From Euleptes europaea (lineage: Eukaryota; Chordata; Lepidosauria; Squamata; Sphaerodactylidae): 64,000 nt of DNA. The number at the start of each line of letters is the position of its first letter. The first letter of the stretch is position 1. Shown here piece after piece: positions 48,741-59,261 of this stretch. The position numbers and the translations under genes are program-made. The notes under the pieces are model-generated. The model made no database searches, was not told where the DNA came from, and saw only the letters and a program-made list of their open reading frames with translations. Where the stretch lies: NCBI RefSeq assembly GCF_029931775.1, contig NC_079318.1, positions 78,403,614-78,467,613 on the forward strand. Direction: 5' to 3'.

Positions 48741-49842
48741 CATCCCATCTCCTTCATTTCACAAAAGCAAGTGGCTTCAGCCGAAAAGGGCTGTGTGCCA
48801 AGATTGTAGTGTGAGTCACTCTTAAAAAAAAGGGTATGTACAGTGAAAAAAGATATACATTTCCCCATGAGGCCAAGGAGAGCCTGAAACAAATCTCATT
48901 CCTGCACAAGCACAGGTCAGGGAGCCAGTTCCTTCCAAGCAGCCGACTACACCAACCCAGAGGCCCGCTGCGCATAAATCTAGCTGTAATGCAACAGTGT
49001 GTGTGTTTGTTAACGGGGTGGGCAGCACATGGCTTGACCCCTACGCCTAGAGGAATGCACCACCAGTACATTGCCTTGCTCCCAGTAGAGACAATGTCAG
49101 TTTTCACCAGAAGGGCACATTTACAGCGAGTGTTCTCGCAGGAAGTTTCGCCATGGGGTCAGAGGCCCCTAAATTCAAATTTATACACCAAACACCTCAT
49201 CATAAAGTCTCGGCTTCATATGCTAACTTTAAATGGAAGGAATCCAGGCGCTTGGAATATTGAGCTGCTCTGTGCTGCTGGCTCAAGGGATGGCAACCCT
49301 GAACGAGAAGCTGGGAGTGGCACAGAGAACATATCTCTGTGAATGCAACGAGTTCCTAGCCTCCCCTGTTCAACTGGGCAAAGGTTGTTGTAACAGCTGC
49401 ACCCTGATGATACAAGACGCTTACTTGTGACACAGGAAACTACCTTCTACTGAGGCAGTCCACTGGTCAGTATCATCTATCCTATTATTCCATCAGGTAG
49501 AGAGTTGTCACAGCACCTGCTGCTTCATTCTTTTAAGTGGATCGGCTGGGCCTTGAACTTAGAAACTCTGCAGGCAAAGCAGGGGCTCTAACCACCAAAC
49601 CACAACCACAACCCGTCCATCCACACCACCAATGGCAGAGCAGTAAGCGGCAGCTCGGCTCCACCTTTTCAACCCCGACAGGGAGCACTGCTGTTAGTGA
49701 CACCGCAGCACCCGCTACAGTCATGCTGGGGCTGCTCTCCACCCCCCATTCAAACAGAGCCCTGCATAAGCCCCCAAAGGAAAGGGAGAGGCGACAGACA
49801 ACGAGGGAAGGCAGGCAGAAGAGATTTTGCTCCATCATCCTG
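48741..49842. other. Convergent ABHD1-PREB intergenic region
   Basis: A minus-strand tRNA-Ala-like SINE remnant lies at about 49430-49610. The rest, 48741-49430, has no feature I can identify. Confidence 0.55.
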
Positions 49843-49848
49843 TTTAAT
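49843..49848 (-). terminator. PREB: PREB polyadenylation signal ATTAAA (candidate)
   Basis: The minus strand reads ATTAAA about 357 bp downstream of the PREB stop codon. Confidence 0.45.
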
Positions 49849-50204
49849 TGCAGCTGCAAGACTTTGTCCATGGGATGGAACGGGAACTTACCCGCTCAGA
49901 GCAGTCAAGGCTGGAATGTTTCAACTGAACAGTCAAAAAATGGAGGGGGAAAGTCCTCCCCCTGGGGATAAGATGCGGAGGACCAAAGTTCATGCCCAGG
50001 ACTTGATCCCAGCGTGGCCCTGCCCCCTTTCTCAGCTCAGCCAAGCACCCCTGAGCACATGTTCAAGTAGAGTGACCCTGGCCCGGCTTTCTGAATCGCT
50101 CTCCGGTCTGTGAGCCCAGGAGTGGGGCCAGCACAGCTCCCCCGAGAGGCTAGAACAGAGTCCAAGCTTTCCCAGCGCTCGATCAGGAACCAGTGGGGGG
50201 GGGG

Positions 50205-53200
50205 CTAGAGGAAGCCTGGGAAGGCCAGCTGTAGCATCAGGACTGTGCCTACCAACAGTCCAGCGCACAAGAGCAGCACCAGCCATACCGGGAAACTCCC
50301 TGCAAAGAGATAGGAGCGTTGAAGTGAAGTGCGCTGTCCACATGTCTGTAACCACCTACACACACTTCCTTCTGAAACCAGGAGTGTTGCCCCCACCTCC
50401 CAGAAAGACCCACTGCCAGAAGAGTTCCCTGGCAGGCTGAGATCTTCAGCCCCGGCACCCGCGAGTTTCACCCTCCTCCCCCAGGACGTACGCCGGCAGG
50501 GGATCCGGTGCAGACGGCAGCGGCTGTCCACGGCCACACTCAGCAGGGCCGCCTCGTTGCCCTTCAGCAGCTCAGGGGTTTCGGGCAGGAAGGCCACAGC
50601 TGTGACCACGATGCCGTGCGCTTCCCGCACATAGTACAACCTCTGTGGGTGCAGACGAGGGCTTCTTTAGCAGGGGCTCAGCTGGACCCAGCGTTCCCGA
50701 GCAGGGGCTGGACCTAACACTCCTGGACTCCAGCGCCCTGCTGAACCCCCAGGAGGAAAAGGCATTGGATTGCCAGCCCCGTGCTCAGTCCATAGCACAG
50801 TTTGCAAGCTTGCCTGGTGGTTAGTCCAGCCCCACTCAGTAGTATAGGCAAGCCCTGTGGCCCTGCTCCAAAACACAGCCGCCCTAGGATCTAGCTGCAC
50901 GGAGGCCTCCCTACTCCTGATCTGGCCCAGCCTTGGGAGCAACCTGAAGACCCCCATACCTGCAAGGAGAAGGCGACAAAGATGGCAACGGAGCCCGTCA
51001 CGGTGCCCAGACCCAGGAACGTGCCAGTATCACTGCAAGAGACAGACGCAACTGTGAGCTTCAGAGCCAGGCAGACGGGTGCTGAAGCAGACTGGAACTA
51101 CTTTTCAGCCTCGAAACGAGCGAACAGCTTCTAAGACAGTACAGCACCTTTCTTTAGTCACTAGTTACATCTGGGATAGGGGAAGGTGTCCAACAGATGA
51201 GGCTGGCAGGACTTTTTTCAGAAATAAAATACTACCACGTGCCAGCTATACAGGGAGCCAGCGTGGTGTAGTGGTTAAGAGCGGTGGACTTTGATCTGGT
51301 TTGATTCCCCACTCCTCCACATGAGCGGCAGAGGCTAATCTGGTGAACTGGATTTGTTTCCCCACTCCTCCATATGAAGCCAGCTGGGTGACCTTGCGCT
51401 AGTTACAGCTCTCTTAGAGTTCTCTCGGCCCCATCTACCCCACAGGGTGTCCGTTGTGGGGAGGGGAAGGGAAGGTGATCATAAGCTGGTTTGATTCTTC
51501 CTTAAGTGGCAGAGAAAGTTGGCATATAAAACACAGCTCTTCTTCTTCTTCCTTTCCTGTCCTCCCAACTTTCAGGAGGAGGGAGAGGGGGACATAGAAA
51601 ATGAAGAAAACCCGTTGGGCTGGCATACCTGACAGAGAGGCATGAGATGACCTCATTGCCACAAGGCCGGGTGAGCAGGGGCAGGAAGCTGTGCCCGTCC
51701 CACTTGGTGATGTAGCAAGGGGGTGGTCGTCGCTCCCGCTTGTAGGGGATCTGCACTGTGTATAGCCGCAGCGCCTTGGCTTGGTCCTCCACTATTCCAA
51801 ACCTGTGCGAGGAGGAGGAGGCATCACAGCAAGAGGTTCCCTCAAAACATAACCAAGCACACGCGAGGCCCAGGTCACCAACCCAACTGAGCTCATTACC
51901 TGCAAGCCTGGTAGCGGTAGGCCTTATCCGGGATGCCCGGAAGGTTCTCGTTCCAGCGCAGCCCTGTCACCATCTGGTCCCGCTGCCACACGCAGCACTG
52001 GAAGTCCCGTCCCACTGTCACGACCTGCAGAGCCACAAGAGGGCAGTGCTAAATCCATCATCAGGACACGCAACCCCTGCCCCCACAACCCAGCCAGAAG
52101 CGGGCAAAGGTCTGGACCGCTCTGCCTTCTTCTGCCTCTAGCTTTGCCTTTTTTTGGTCTTCCCTCTCCCAAGATTTCTGCAAGGTCTGAATAGGACAGG
52201 AGTGCGGGAGTTACAGACTTGCCCAACTGCTGTATCTCCACAGGGAATGGATAGTTTTCTAAGTAAGTAAAGCATGCCACTGAGTCACAACCAACTCATA
52301 GTGACTCCATGAAGTTCCATCTCATGGGGTTTTCAAGGCAAGAGATGAGCACAGGTGGTTTGCCGTTGCCTTCCTCTGCATAGCAGCCGCAGTCTTTCTT
52401 GGTGGTCTCCCATCCCATCTAAGTGCTGACCCTACTTAGCTTCCAAACTCTGATGAGATTTGGCCAGTCTCGGCTGCTACAGATATTTTTCTATCCATTA
52501 AATTATCTCTGAGGGAACGGTCTTCCATAGGAATCTTCACCCCCCCCATGTCTTATTATACTGGAACTAAACAAGGGCTAGGATATTCCTAGAAATCAGA
52601 CTCCAGAGCAAGAAGATCTGAAATATTTTTCCAGTCCTGAATGGTGCATGCGCTCAGTCTTTGTCTGCTTCAGATACAGATGGAGACTGTTGGTGCCAGG
52701 CAAGGCAGAGCAGATTTTTTTTATCCTTAAAAACAAACAAACAACTCTTGCTCTGAACACCGGGCTGAAGAGCTAAGTGCAATTCTAAATCTTCCAGTAT
52801 ATTAAAGACACCTTGGCCCGAATACAGAGTTGTGTTGTTTCTGCTCTCTTTCCCCTCATGCGCTGAGATGCTGCTCTCTTGCTCCAGAAAGCCATTCTTC
52901 CATACTATCTGGAAGTGGGAGGCACCAGGAAAAGAGGAAGACCCAACATGAGATGGATTGACTCTTTAAAGGAAGCCACGGCTCTCAGTTTGCAAGACCT
53001 GAGTAAGGCTGTTAATGATAGGACGTTCTGGAGGATATTGATTCACAGGGTCGCCATAAGTCAGAAGCAACTTGACGGCACTTAACACGCAAGGTTCTGT
53101 AGCACACTGGGTGCACCCATAAATGTTGTGTCTTAAGAAAAAAAGGGCCCGTCTCCACAACTGACTCACTATGTTCGTTAGATACATAACTGGCTCATCT

Positions 53201-56134
53201 TAACAGACAAAACAGATTAGGAAGAATTTTCATTTGCTGACTGCACTGGAGAATATCCAGCACAAATTATTTTGTGTTGCACATGTCAATAAGTCACAGT
53301 TCACACTATTCCTCATTGTCTGGGTGAGGGAGGGGGAAGAAGGGCACTCTTGTTGTGACATGCCAAGAGCAAGGCAGTGGGCAATCTAGCCACAAACCTC
53401 TCTCTTCCCTACCAGATGCAGCCTTTCATAGCAGGAACACTGTAGACAAATCCAGTCTTGGACAAGGTAACCCCCTCACCTTATTATCAGGACTCAGTGC
53501 TATGTCCTCGATCTCCCCCTTGTGGGCCTGGAACTCGAGAGTTTTCTTCATGCTGGGAAACTACAAAAAGGGAGAGAAGAGGTATTTGCATTGCCACACC
53601 CCCACGAGGGCTCATTTGGGGAAACACTTCCTATACTGGTTCTTGTAGGTTATCCGGGCTGTGTAACCGTGGTCTTGGTATTTTCTTTCCTGACGTTTCG
53701 CCAACAGCTGTGGCAGGCATCTTCAGAGGAGTAACTGAAGTGTTACTCCTCTGAAGATGCCTGCCACAGCTGTGGCGAAACATCAGGAAAGAAAATACCA
53801 AGACCAGTTACACAGCCCGGATAACCTACAAGAACCAATGAACTCTGACCGTGAAAGCCTTCGACAATACTTCCTATACTTTTACATACAAAGAGCCCAT
53901 CTTTGATGCCCATAATCACAGCACCCTTTTAACTCTGTCCCCAGCTGTAGGCAGTCTCCCCCGGCTCTCACCCCTACACCAGAGCTGCTTGTACCTCCCA
54001 GACCCGTAGGAATCCATCCACGCCACCAGTGGCCAGGAGGGTGTGGTCATCACTAAAGCACACAGCCTTCTGCAGGGCATCAGGGCTGGTATCTGTCTGG
54101 ACACGGTGCAGAGTTTCCACAGTCACTTCATTCGTCTCCTTGCGTGTATCGCCGTTGCTACCAGGCCCACTGGGTGGGGGGGCCTTGCGCCTCCGGGGAC
54201 CCTTCTCATCACCACCTGCAGGCAGAATGAAATTGATAAGACACACCTAGGCACATCTGCCTTCTTCCTAGCATACTACTGAGCCAGACCACCTTGGTAG
54301 GCTTTTCAACCCCATTTCCTTGGTCTACAGCAAACTGTTCAGAGACCACTGAACTAAGCCAAGAGGGCCCTCCTGATTCTAGTAGAAGAGCTGGTTTTTA
54401 TATGCCGACTTTCCCTACTACTTAAGGAAGAATCATAGTGGCTTACAATCACCTTCCCTTCCCACAATAGACACCCTGTGAGGTAGGTGGGGCTGAGAGA
54501 ACTCTAAGAGAACTGTGACTAGCCCAGGGTCACCCAGCTGGATTCATGTGTAGGAGTAGGGAAACCAACCTGGTTCACCAGATTAGCATCCGCCGCTCAT
54601 GTGGAGGAGTGAAGAATCAAACCCGGTTCTCCAGATAAGAGTTCACTGCTCCAAACCACCACTCTTAACTACTACACCACACTAGCTCCCCAATATGCCA
54701 AGCCCTGCACAGAGGCATACTATAGGTCAACCTTCCTATTCTGCAGATCTGCTAAAATCTGAACAAATTGGAGCAGCTTCAGAAAACACTGCAGGATCTT
54801 CTTCTCTGGGGTGGTAATTAATCACTGTAGGTAATGTTTATCCATTTCTGTATACTGTATATTTTAATAGGCATTTTATACATAGGACTCTTCTTTTAAC
54901 CTTATTACTTGCCCTGGACTCTCTGGGTGGAATGTATTACAATCCCCCCCAAAGTAACTACTAAGTTCTCACTTGCTTTATTGGGGGCACAATCACCACT
55001 ACCCCCTTTCTGACTGGGTTTCTGCAGATGAAAGTTCAGAATGTGGCAGGTGGCATCCTGCCCAGCAGCAATGATGTCCCCTGCCAATGCCATGGTCATC
55101 GTAGCTCGTGTCTCTGTGTCGTGTGCATGCAACAGTGAAGCAGACAGTTCACCTCCTCTCCAGTCCAGTTGCAAGAAATGCTGGGAAAGAGAGATGGAGA
55201 AGAGATTTAGGTGAAGAGCCCTCAAAATGCACCAAAAATTACTTCCATTATCAACTCATTTGTATTTCCACTAATTTCCAGTTTTGCCTCTGCTCCCCAT
55301 CATAATAGGAAAGAGGACTTGGTCCAAAAACTTCCACTGTGGCACTATCCCACCATCCTGCCGCTGTTCCTTGAAACTAGGAGGTCAGCGGCAGAGAATC
55401 CACAAGTCCATGGTCTTTTGGAGGAGCAGCAGCACCCCCGTCAGACTCTCCCAGACTGCACAGGGCAACCTTTCCCTTTTTGCTGGCCTGATGCAGCACC
55501 CCATCCCAGAGCACTAGCAGGCAAGGTAGAACACCAATTCCAGGTCATGGTGTCCAGTCTGTAGCAGCAAACTGAAATGGCAGTGGCGCGTTAGAGACTC
55601 AGACAGCATAAGGATTTGTGTATCAGAGGTCACTTCATCAGATGCATGACGTGCCCTCTTTAGACACCTGCATCTGATGAAGTGAATGCTGACCCAGGAA
55701 AGCTTAGGCAGGAATAAATGTTTCACCCCTGAAGGACTCCTACACTCTGTTTTCTTTCTCCCCAAAGTGCCAAGTAAATATGGTGCGCTACATCTAGCGT
55801 TGCCCAAACCTTGTACCCCAGCAAGAGCTCCACCGGTCTCAAGACACAGTGATGCCGCTTCTGCCCAATGGCCAGGTGATGGGCACAGAACTGGCACACT
55901 CCATTCCAGGCCGTGCCCAGGGCTCCATGGGCACGTTGACAGGTGCAGCCCGGGCCCGACGCCAGGCGGTGGGCGCCGCTGCTCCTTCCCTCTCCTTACC
56001 AGGCCATTCTTGATGCCGGTCTTGGCAGCTCCGCCGCCACCCGCGATGAGAACCAGACCAGCCTCGCGATGCACGCGCAGGGCATAGAGGGGGAAGGGAG
56101 CCCGGTAGAGCTCCGGGGGCCGCCGGGGGGCCAT
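50205..56134 (-). CDS. PREB: Prolactin regulatory element-binding protein / SEC12, complete, 9 exons
   Basis: PREB is the mammalian SEC12: an ER-membrane WD-repeat protein that loads GTP onto SAR1 to start COPII coat assembly; it was first described as a pituitary transcription regulator. Exons on the minus strand: 56134-56000, 55180-54973, 54215-53995, 53560-53480, 52024-51900, 51802-51629, 51032-50960, 50642-50492 and 50299-50205. Phases agree and give 420 aa (human 417 from memory). The start was chosen because [19 protein letters not shown] aligns with the human N-terminus; the frame stays open upstream. The SEC12 K-loop [13 protein letters not shown] is at 32-44. WD-type blocks include [15 protein letters not shown] and [28 protein letters not shown] and [12 protein letters not shown] are conserved. 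A C-terminal membrane helix spans about 392-415, ending AFPGFL. Confidence 0.97.
51255..51550 (+). mobile_element. tRNA/CORE-like SINE, PREB intron 6
   Basis: GCCAGCGTGGTGTAGTGGTT to GCATATAAAACACAGCTCTT. It ends about 79 bp from PREB exon 6 and is antisense to the gene. Confidence 0.85.
52262..52475 (-). mobile_element. Diverged 5S-rRNA-derived SINE, PREB intron 4
   Basis: GGGGTTTTCAAGGCAAGAGA, TTGCCTTCCTCTGCATAGCA and GGTGGTCTCCCATCCC identify the family; the 5S-like head at the right is eroded. Confidence 0.72.
52875..53092 (+). mobile_element. BovB LINE 3' terminus, PREB intron 4
   Basis: Plus-strand frame with [20 protein letters not shown] and [19 protein letters not shown], ending in GGGTCGCCATAAGTCAGAAG and ACTTGACGGCACTTAACAC. 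Confidence 0.85.
53636..53876. mobile_element. Penelope-type foldback with hammerhead-like core, PREB intron 3
   Basis: Arms 53636-53735 and 53741-53836 are near-perfect complements around a 5-bp loop. The minus strand (53730-53688) reads TCCT, CTGAAGA, GCC...GGC, GAAA, CGTC, AGGA, an intact minimal hammerhead pattern in the sense orientation of PREB. The plus-strand copy has CATC instead of CGTC. It fills over half of a 434-bp intron, ending 75 bp from exon 4. Confidence 0.78.
54385..54690 (-). mobile_element. tRNA/CORE-like SINE, PREB intron 2
   Basis: Minus-strand copy, GAGCTGGTTTTTATATGCCG to CCACACTAGCTCCC; it is sense with respect to PREB. Confidence 0.83.
55612..55715. mobile_element. 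Penelope-type fragment, inverted, PREB intron 1
   Basis: TGCATCTGATGAAGTGA at about 55669-55685 has an inverted partner (TCACTTCATCAGATGCA) at about 55630-55646. The plus copy contains CTGATGA and, 17 nt later, GAAAGC, a decayed hammerhead-like core. Confidence 0.55.
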
Positions 56135-56475
56135 GGCCTTGGCGACAGGAGGGCCAAAGGTCAACTCATGCCAACCCCAGGGAAACCTTCCCCTCGCTGA
56201 ACCCTCCCTCTGGCACGACCTCTGACCCCTGCCTCGCCCGCCCCTCCTCCTCCCCTCGTCCTCCCCTCCCCTCCTCAGTTCCCGTCCGCTCTCGGTAGCG
56301 GCAGCTCTCAGACCCCTACTGGACATGCGCGCACTTCGCAATCGCCATCACTGCGCAAGCGCGGACCTGTTGGTACACGTCAGCATCAAAGCTTAGCCGG
56401 CCGGCGCGCGAGACCTCGCATCATGTGACCGCCCCATGATTTCCCATGCTTGTAAGCGCCATCTTTCAGAAGGGC
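56135..56475 (-). promoter_or_regulatory. PREB: PREB CpG-rich promoter and 5' UTR
   Basis: A CpG-rich block upstream of the start holds NRF1-like words (CATGCGCGCAC at about 56325, CTGCGCAAGCGC at about 56351), a minus-strand TGACGTG at 56382-56376 matching the core of the XBP1/ATF6 UPR element, and GCGCCATCTTT at about 56457 (YY1 type). No TATA box is seen. Confidence 0.65.
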
Positions 56476-56904
56476 GGAAGCTGGGCAGTGCAGACAGGTT
56501 TTTTTTTATATATATACTTTTTTTATAATTAAACATAAAATAAAAATACAAAAAACAAACAACAAAAAATAATATCATAATACAAGAAAAAGGAAACATA
56601 AAAATACAAAATCACAAAAAGAGCACTTTTACAACCATTAAATTTACATTGAATAATATAATTTGTAAAATATATAGTGCCCTAATAACCACCACCCACC
56701 TTAACTGTGTACCCACCAGACAGGTTTTTAAAGAGGCGGGGCAGATAGACGTTGAATCGTTCAGTCAGAAGAGGGCAAACGACTGTGGCCAATGGATATG
56801 TTAATGCACGTTTATGCAGGCTTGATTGTGTGTATGTGTATAGGGATTGCCTATATATTGCGTGCTCTCTAGCAATCTTCTCCAGGTTGCATCAGGGACT
56901 ACAT

Positions 56905-57365
56905 CCCCGCATCTGACGAAAGGAGCTTTAAGTCTCGAAAGCTTATACCCCAACTATCTTATCGGTCTCTAAGGTGCTACTGGTGTTGGAGGAGAGTGTT
57001 ACGGATTCCGTGGATGGCCAAAAAAACCAAATCAGTGGGTTATAGATCAAATCAAGCCAGAACTGACCCTATAAGCTAAAATGACTAAACTGAGGCTATC
57101 GTATTTTGGTCACACCATGAGACGACAAGAGTCACTGGAAAAGACCGTCATGCTAGGAAAATTTGAGGGCAGCAGGAAAAGAAGAAGACCCAACAAGAGA
57201 TGGACTGATTCAATAAAGGAAGACACGGCCTTCAATTTGCAAGATCTGAGCAAGGCTGTCAAAGATAGGACATTTTGGAGGACTTTCATTCATAGGGTCG
57301 CCATGAGTCGGAAGCGACTTGGCGGCACTTAACATACACACACGAGGTGCTATTGGACTCGATTC
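56905..57365 (+). mobile_element. Penelope-type fragment interrupted by BovB
   Basis: CATCTGACGAAAGG, then CTCGAAAGCTTATACCCC and GGTCTCTAAGGTGCTACTGG belong to the Penelope-type family; CTGACGA (56913-56919), a GAG/CTC stem and GAAA (56937-56940) give a hammerhead-like core. The sequence resumes after the BovB insertion at 57345 with AGGTGCTATTGGACTCG. Confidence 0.65.
56984..57344 (+). mobile_element. BovB LINE 3' end, 5'-truncated, 12-bp target duplication
   Basis: The frame contains RLSYFGHTMRRQESLEKTVM and GSRKRRRPNKRWTDSIKEDT, and the end is GGGTCGCCATGAGTCGGAAG followed by CTTGGCGGCACTTAACA. AGGTGCTACTGG (56972-56983) and AGGTGCTATTGG (57345-57356) flank it. Confidence 0.88.
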
Positions 57366-57754
57366 ACACATGTGTCTGCCATTGAAATCTGTCTAGAAAC
57401 TTCAGTTGGTCACAAATGAGGTAGCCAGACAGTTCATTGTCAGGGCTGGATGCAAGGATTAAATCACCTTATAGTGTAAGATTTGCAGTGGGGGCACACT
57501 CGTTTCCAGGTACAATTCAGTGTGCTGGTTCTTGCCTTTAAGGCCTAAATGGCTAGGGGGCGGGGTACCCAAAGCAATGTCTCCTCCCATAATGTCCATC
57601 CTGCCAGTTAAGAGAACCTTTTCAAGTCCTGCTCTCTGTGTCCCACCTGCAGATATGAAGGACCCGGGCTCTTTCAGTGATGGTATCCTTGCCTTTGAAA
57701 GATACCACCCCCCTCCCCCCGCAATGCACATGCAGCCCTGACATTACTGTCCTT

Positions 57755-58030
57755 TAGGTACAAGGTCAAGACCTTTCCCATTAGCCAGCCTTTTAATTGA
57801 AATGTTCCGTGTTTAAAACTGTTTTTGAATGCTCTGCTTCTAGCCTGAGGGATTTTATGGATATCATTTCGGGTTCCTTAATGTTGTTTTTATGGCTTAC
57901 TTTAGTACTTATAATTTTTACAGTTATTATTTTAATGATTTTATTGTATTTGCTTTGACTTTTTGAGCTGTCTCAAGCAGGACTTTGGAGAAGTGGCATG
58001 CCACTTTTCTAGATAAAAAACAAACTAAAT
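57755..58030 (+). mobile_element. LINE 3' UTR fragment
   Basis: It parallels 28440-28890 (TTTTAATTGAAATGTTCCGT, TAGCCTGAGGGATTTTATGG, GAGCTGTCTCAAGCAGGAC). Confidence 0.62.
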
Positions 58031-58784
58031 GATAGGGTATGCCATTCAGTCTTCCTGTTTGGCTCAGACTGGAAAAGGGCTGTTACTGGGCCGGCTAATT
58101 GCATACCTTTTCCCCTTTCAAGTTTTTATAGCGTTACTAATTGTCTAGGTGTACGGGCCCTCTGAGAAACACAGCCCATCTCCAGAGTGCTTCGTTTTGT
58201 GCTAGGTGACCAACTATGCAGTCCTAAGAATGCTTTTCTGGGAGTAAGCCCCAGTGCGCAGACCTGCTTAAGATGGCACTGAAAGGCAAGGATGGGAAGA
58301 GAGAGGTCAAGGAATAATGTGGATGGATTCAGGGTGCCTCCAGTGAAAGTGGAAGCACAGCTAAGGAAGTGCAGGAAAAAGTTTCTTTCCTGGATCAGAA
58401 CCAAGAAAAGTCCCTCTAGTCCACCGTTCTCTTTCTATCTGAGGCCCATGGGAAGTCGACAAGCAGGAAGCAACCCCAACCATTCCAGCAACTGGTATTC
58501 AGAGGTGCACTGTCTCTGAGCATGGAAGTTCCATTTATGGTGAATAGCCGTTGGTGGGCTTGACCTCCCTGAAAGGTCCTTGAAGAGGAGGAGGAAGTGG
58601 TTTGGCAATGGTGGGGGGGGGAGGTGGCACTCCATGGCAGAACACAAGACGAGGCCAGCAGGAGAAGGTGTGTGATTGAGAGGAGTAAGGTCATGAGAAG
58701 ATGAGGATGGAGAGGTTGTGGTTTGATTCTCCTTCAAAGGTAGAGAAGATTGGCATATAAAAACCAACTCTTCTTCTTCATGCA

Positions 58785-58955
58785 GAGAGTCCCAAGTTCA
58801 ATTTCTGGCATCTCCAGTTAAAAGGAATCGGGCAGTAGGTGATGTGAAAGACTTCCACCTGAGACCCCAGAGAGCTGCTGCCAGCCTTAGTAGACAATAG
58901 TGACTGTGATGGACCAAAGGTCTGATTCAGTGTATGGCAGCTTCATTTGTCTTGT
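58785..58955 (+). mobile_element. tRNA-Ala-like SINE, 5' part missing
   Basis: Begins in the anticodon region (CATGCAGAGAGTCCCAAGTT) and runs to TGATTCAGTGTATGGCAGCT. Confidence 0.75.
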
Positions 58956-59261
58956 GTCATTTTCTTCTTGTTGCTGATCTCTAATCCCTTGGGGGTTCTC
59001 TCTGCCGAAAGGAGCCGGGGTGGAGCTGGCCAAGCTATCCCAGAACAGCAGGGGGCTGGGCTGGCGTTTGGACCTCCCAGGAAAGCTGTGCACTGCATGG
59101 GTGGTTGGGAGGCAGGGCTGGTTCCCAGGGAATCCGCCAGGAGCCAGCATCTCTCTCTGCAGCAGCACATTGGTAACGAGAACTTCTGCCCTTCCTGGGA
59201 ACCGCCAGCTGCTGATGAGGTACACGGGTGCCTTTTGGCCTCCCTACCAGCAGCAGGAAGG

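Larger units (their letters stand above)
56476..59261. other. Divergent PREB-TCF23 intergenic region
   Basis: Contains an AT-rich block (about 56510-56715), a Penelope-type repeat interrupted by BovB, a LINE 3' UTR and a tRNA-Ala-like SINE, listed separately. A CORE-type SINE tail (about 58700-58770) is also present. The gene PRR30, which lies here in human, has no visible counterpart. Confidence 0.55.

Noticed and set aside
56135-56341. In-frame upstream extension of PREB
   Set aside because: The extra sequence is Arg/Gly-rich and GC-driven; the start at 56134 aligns with the known N-terminus and has G at -3.
58947-59261. In-frame upstream extension of TCF23 exon 1
   Set aside because: The upstream peptide includes SINE-derived sequence and has no recognised similarity; the ATG at 59262 has a strong context. 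Kept as an uncertainty, not as coding sequence.
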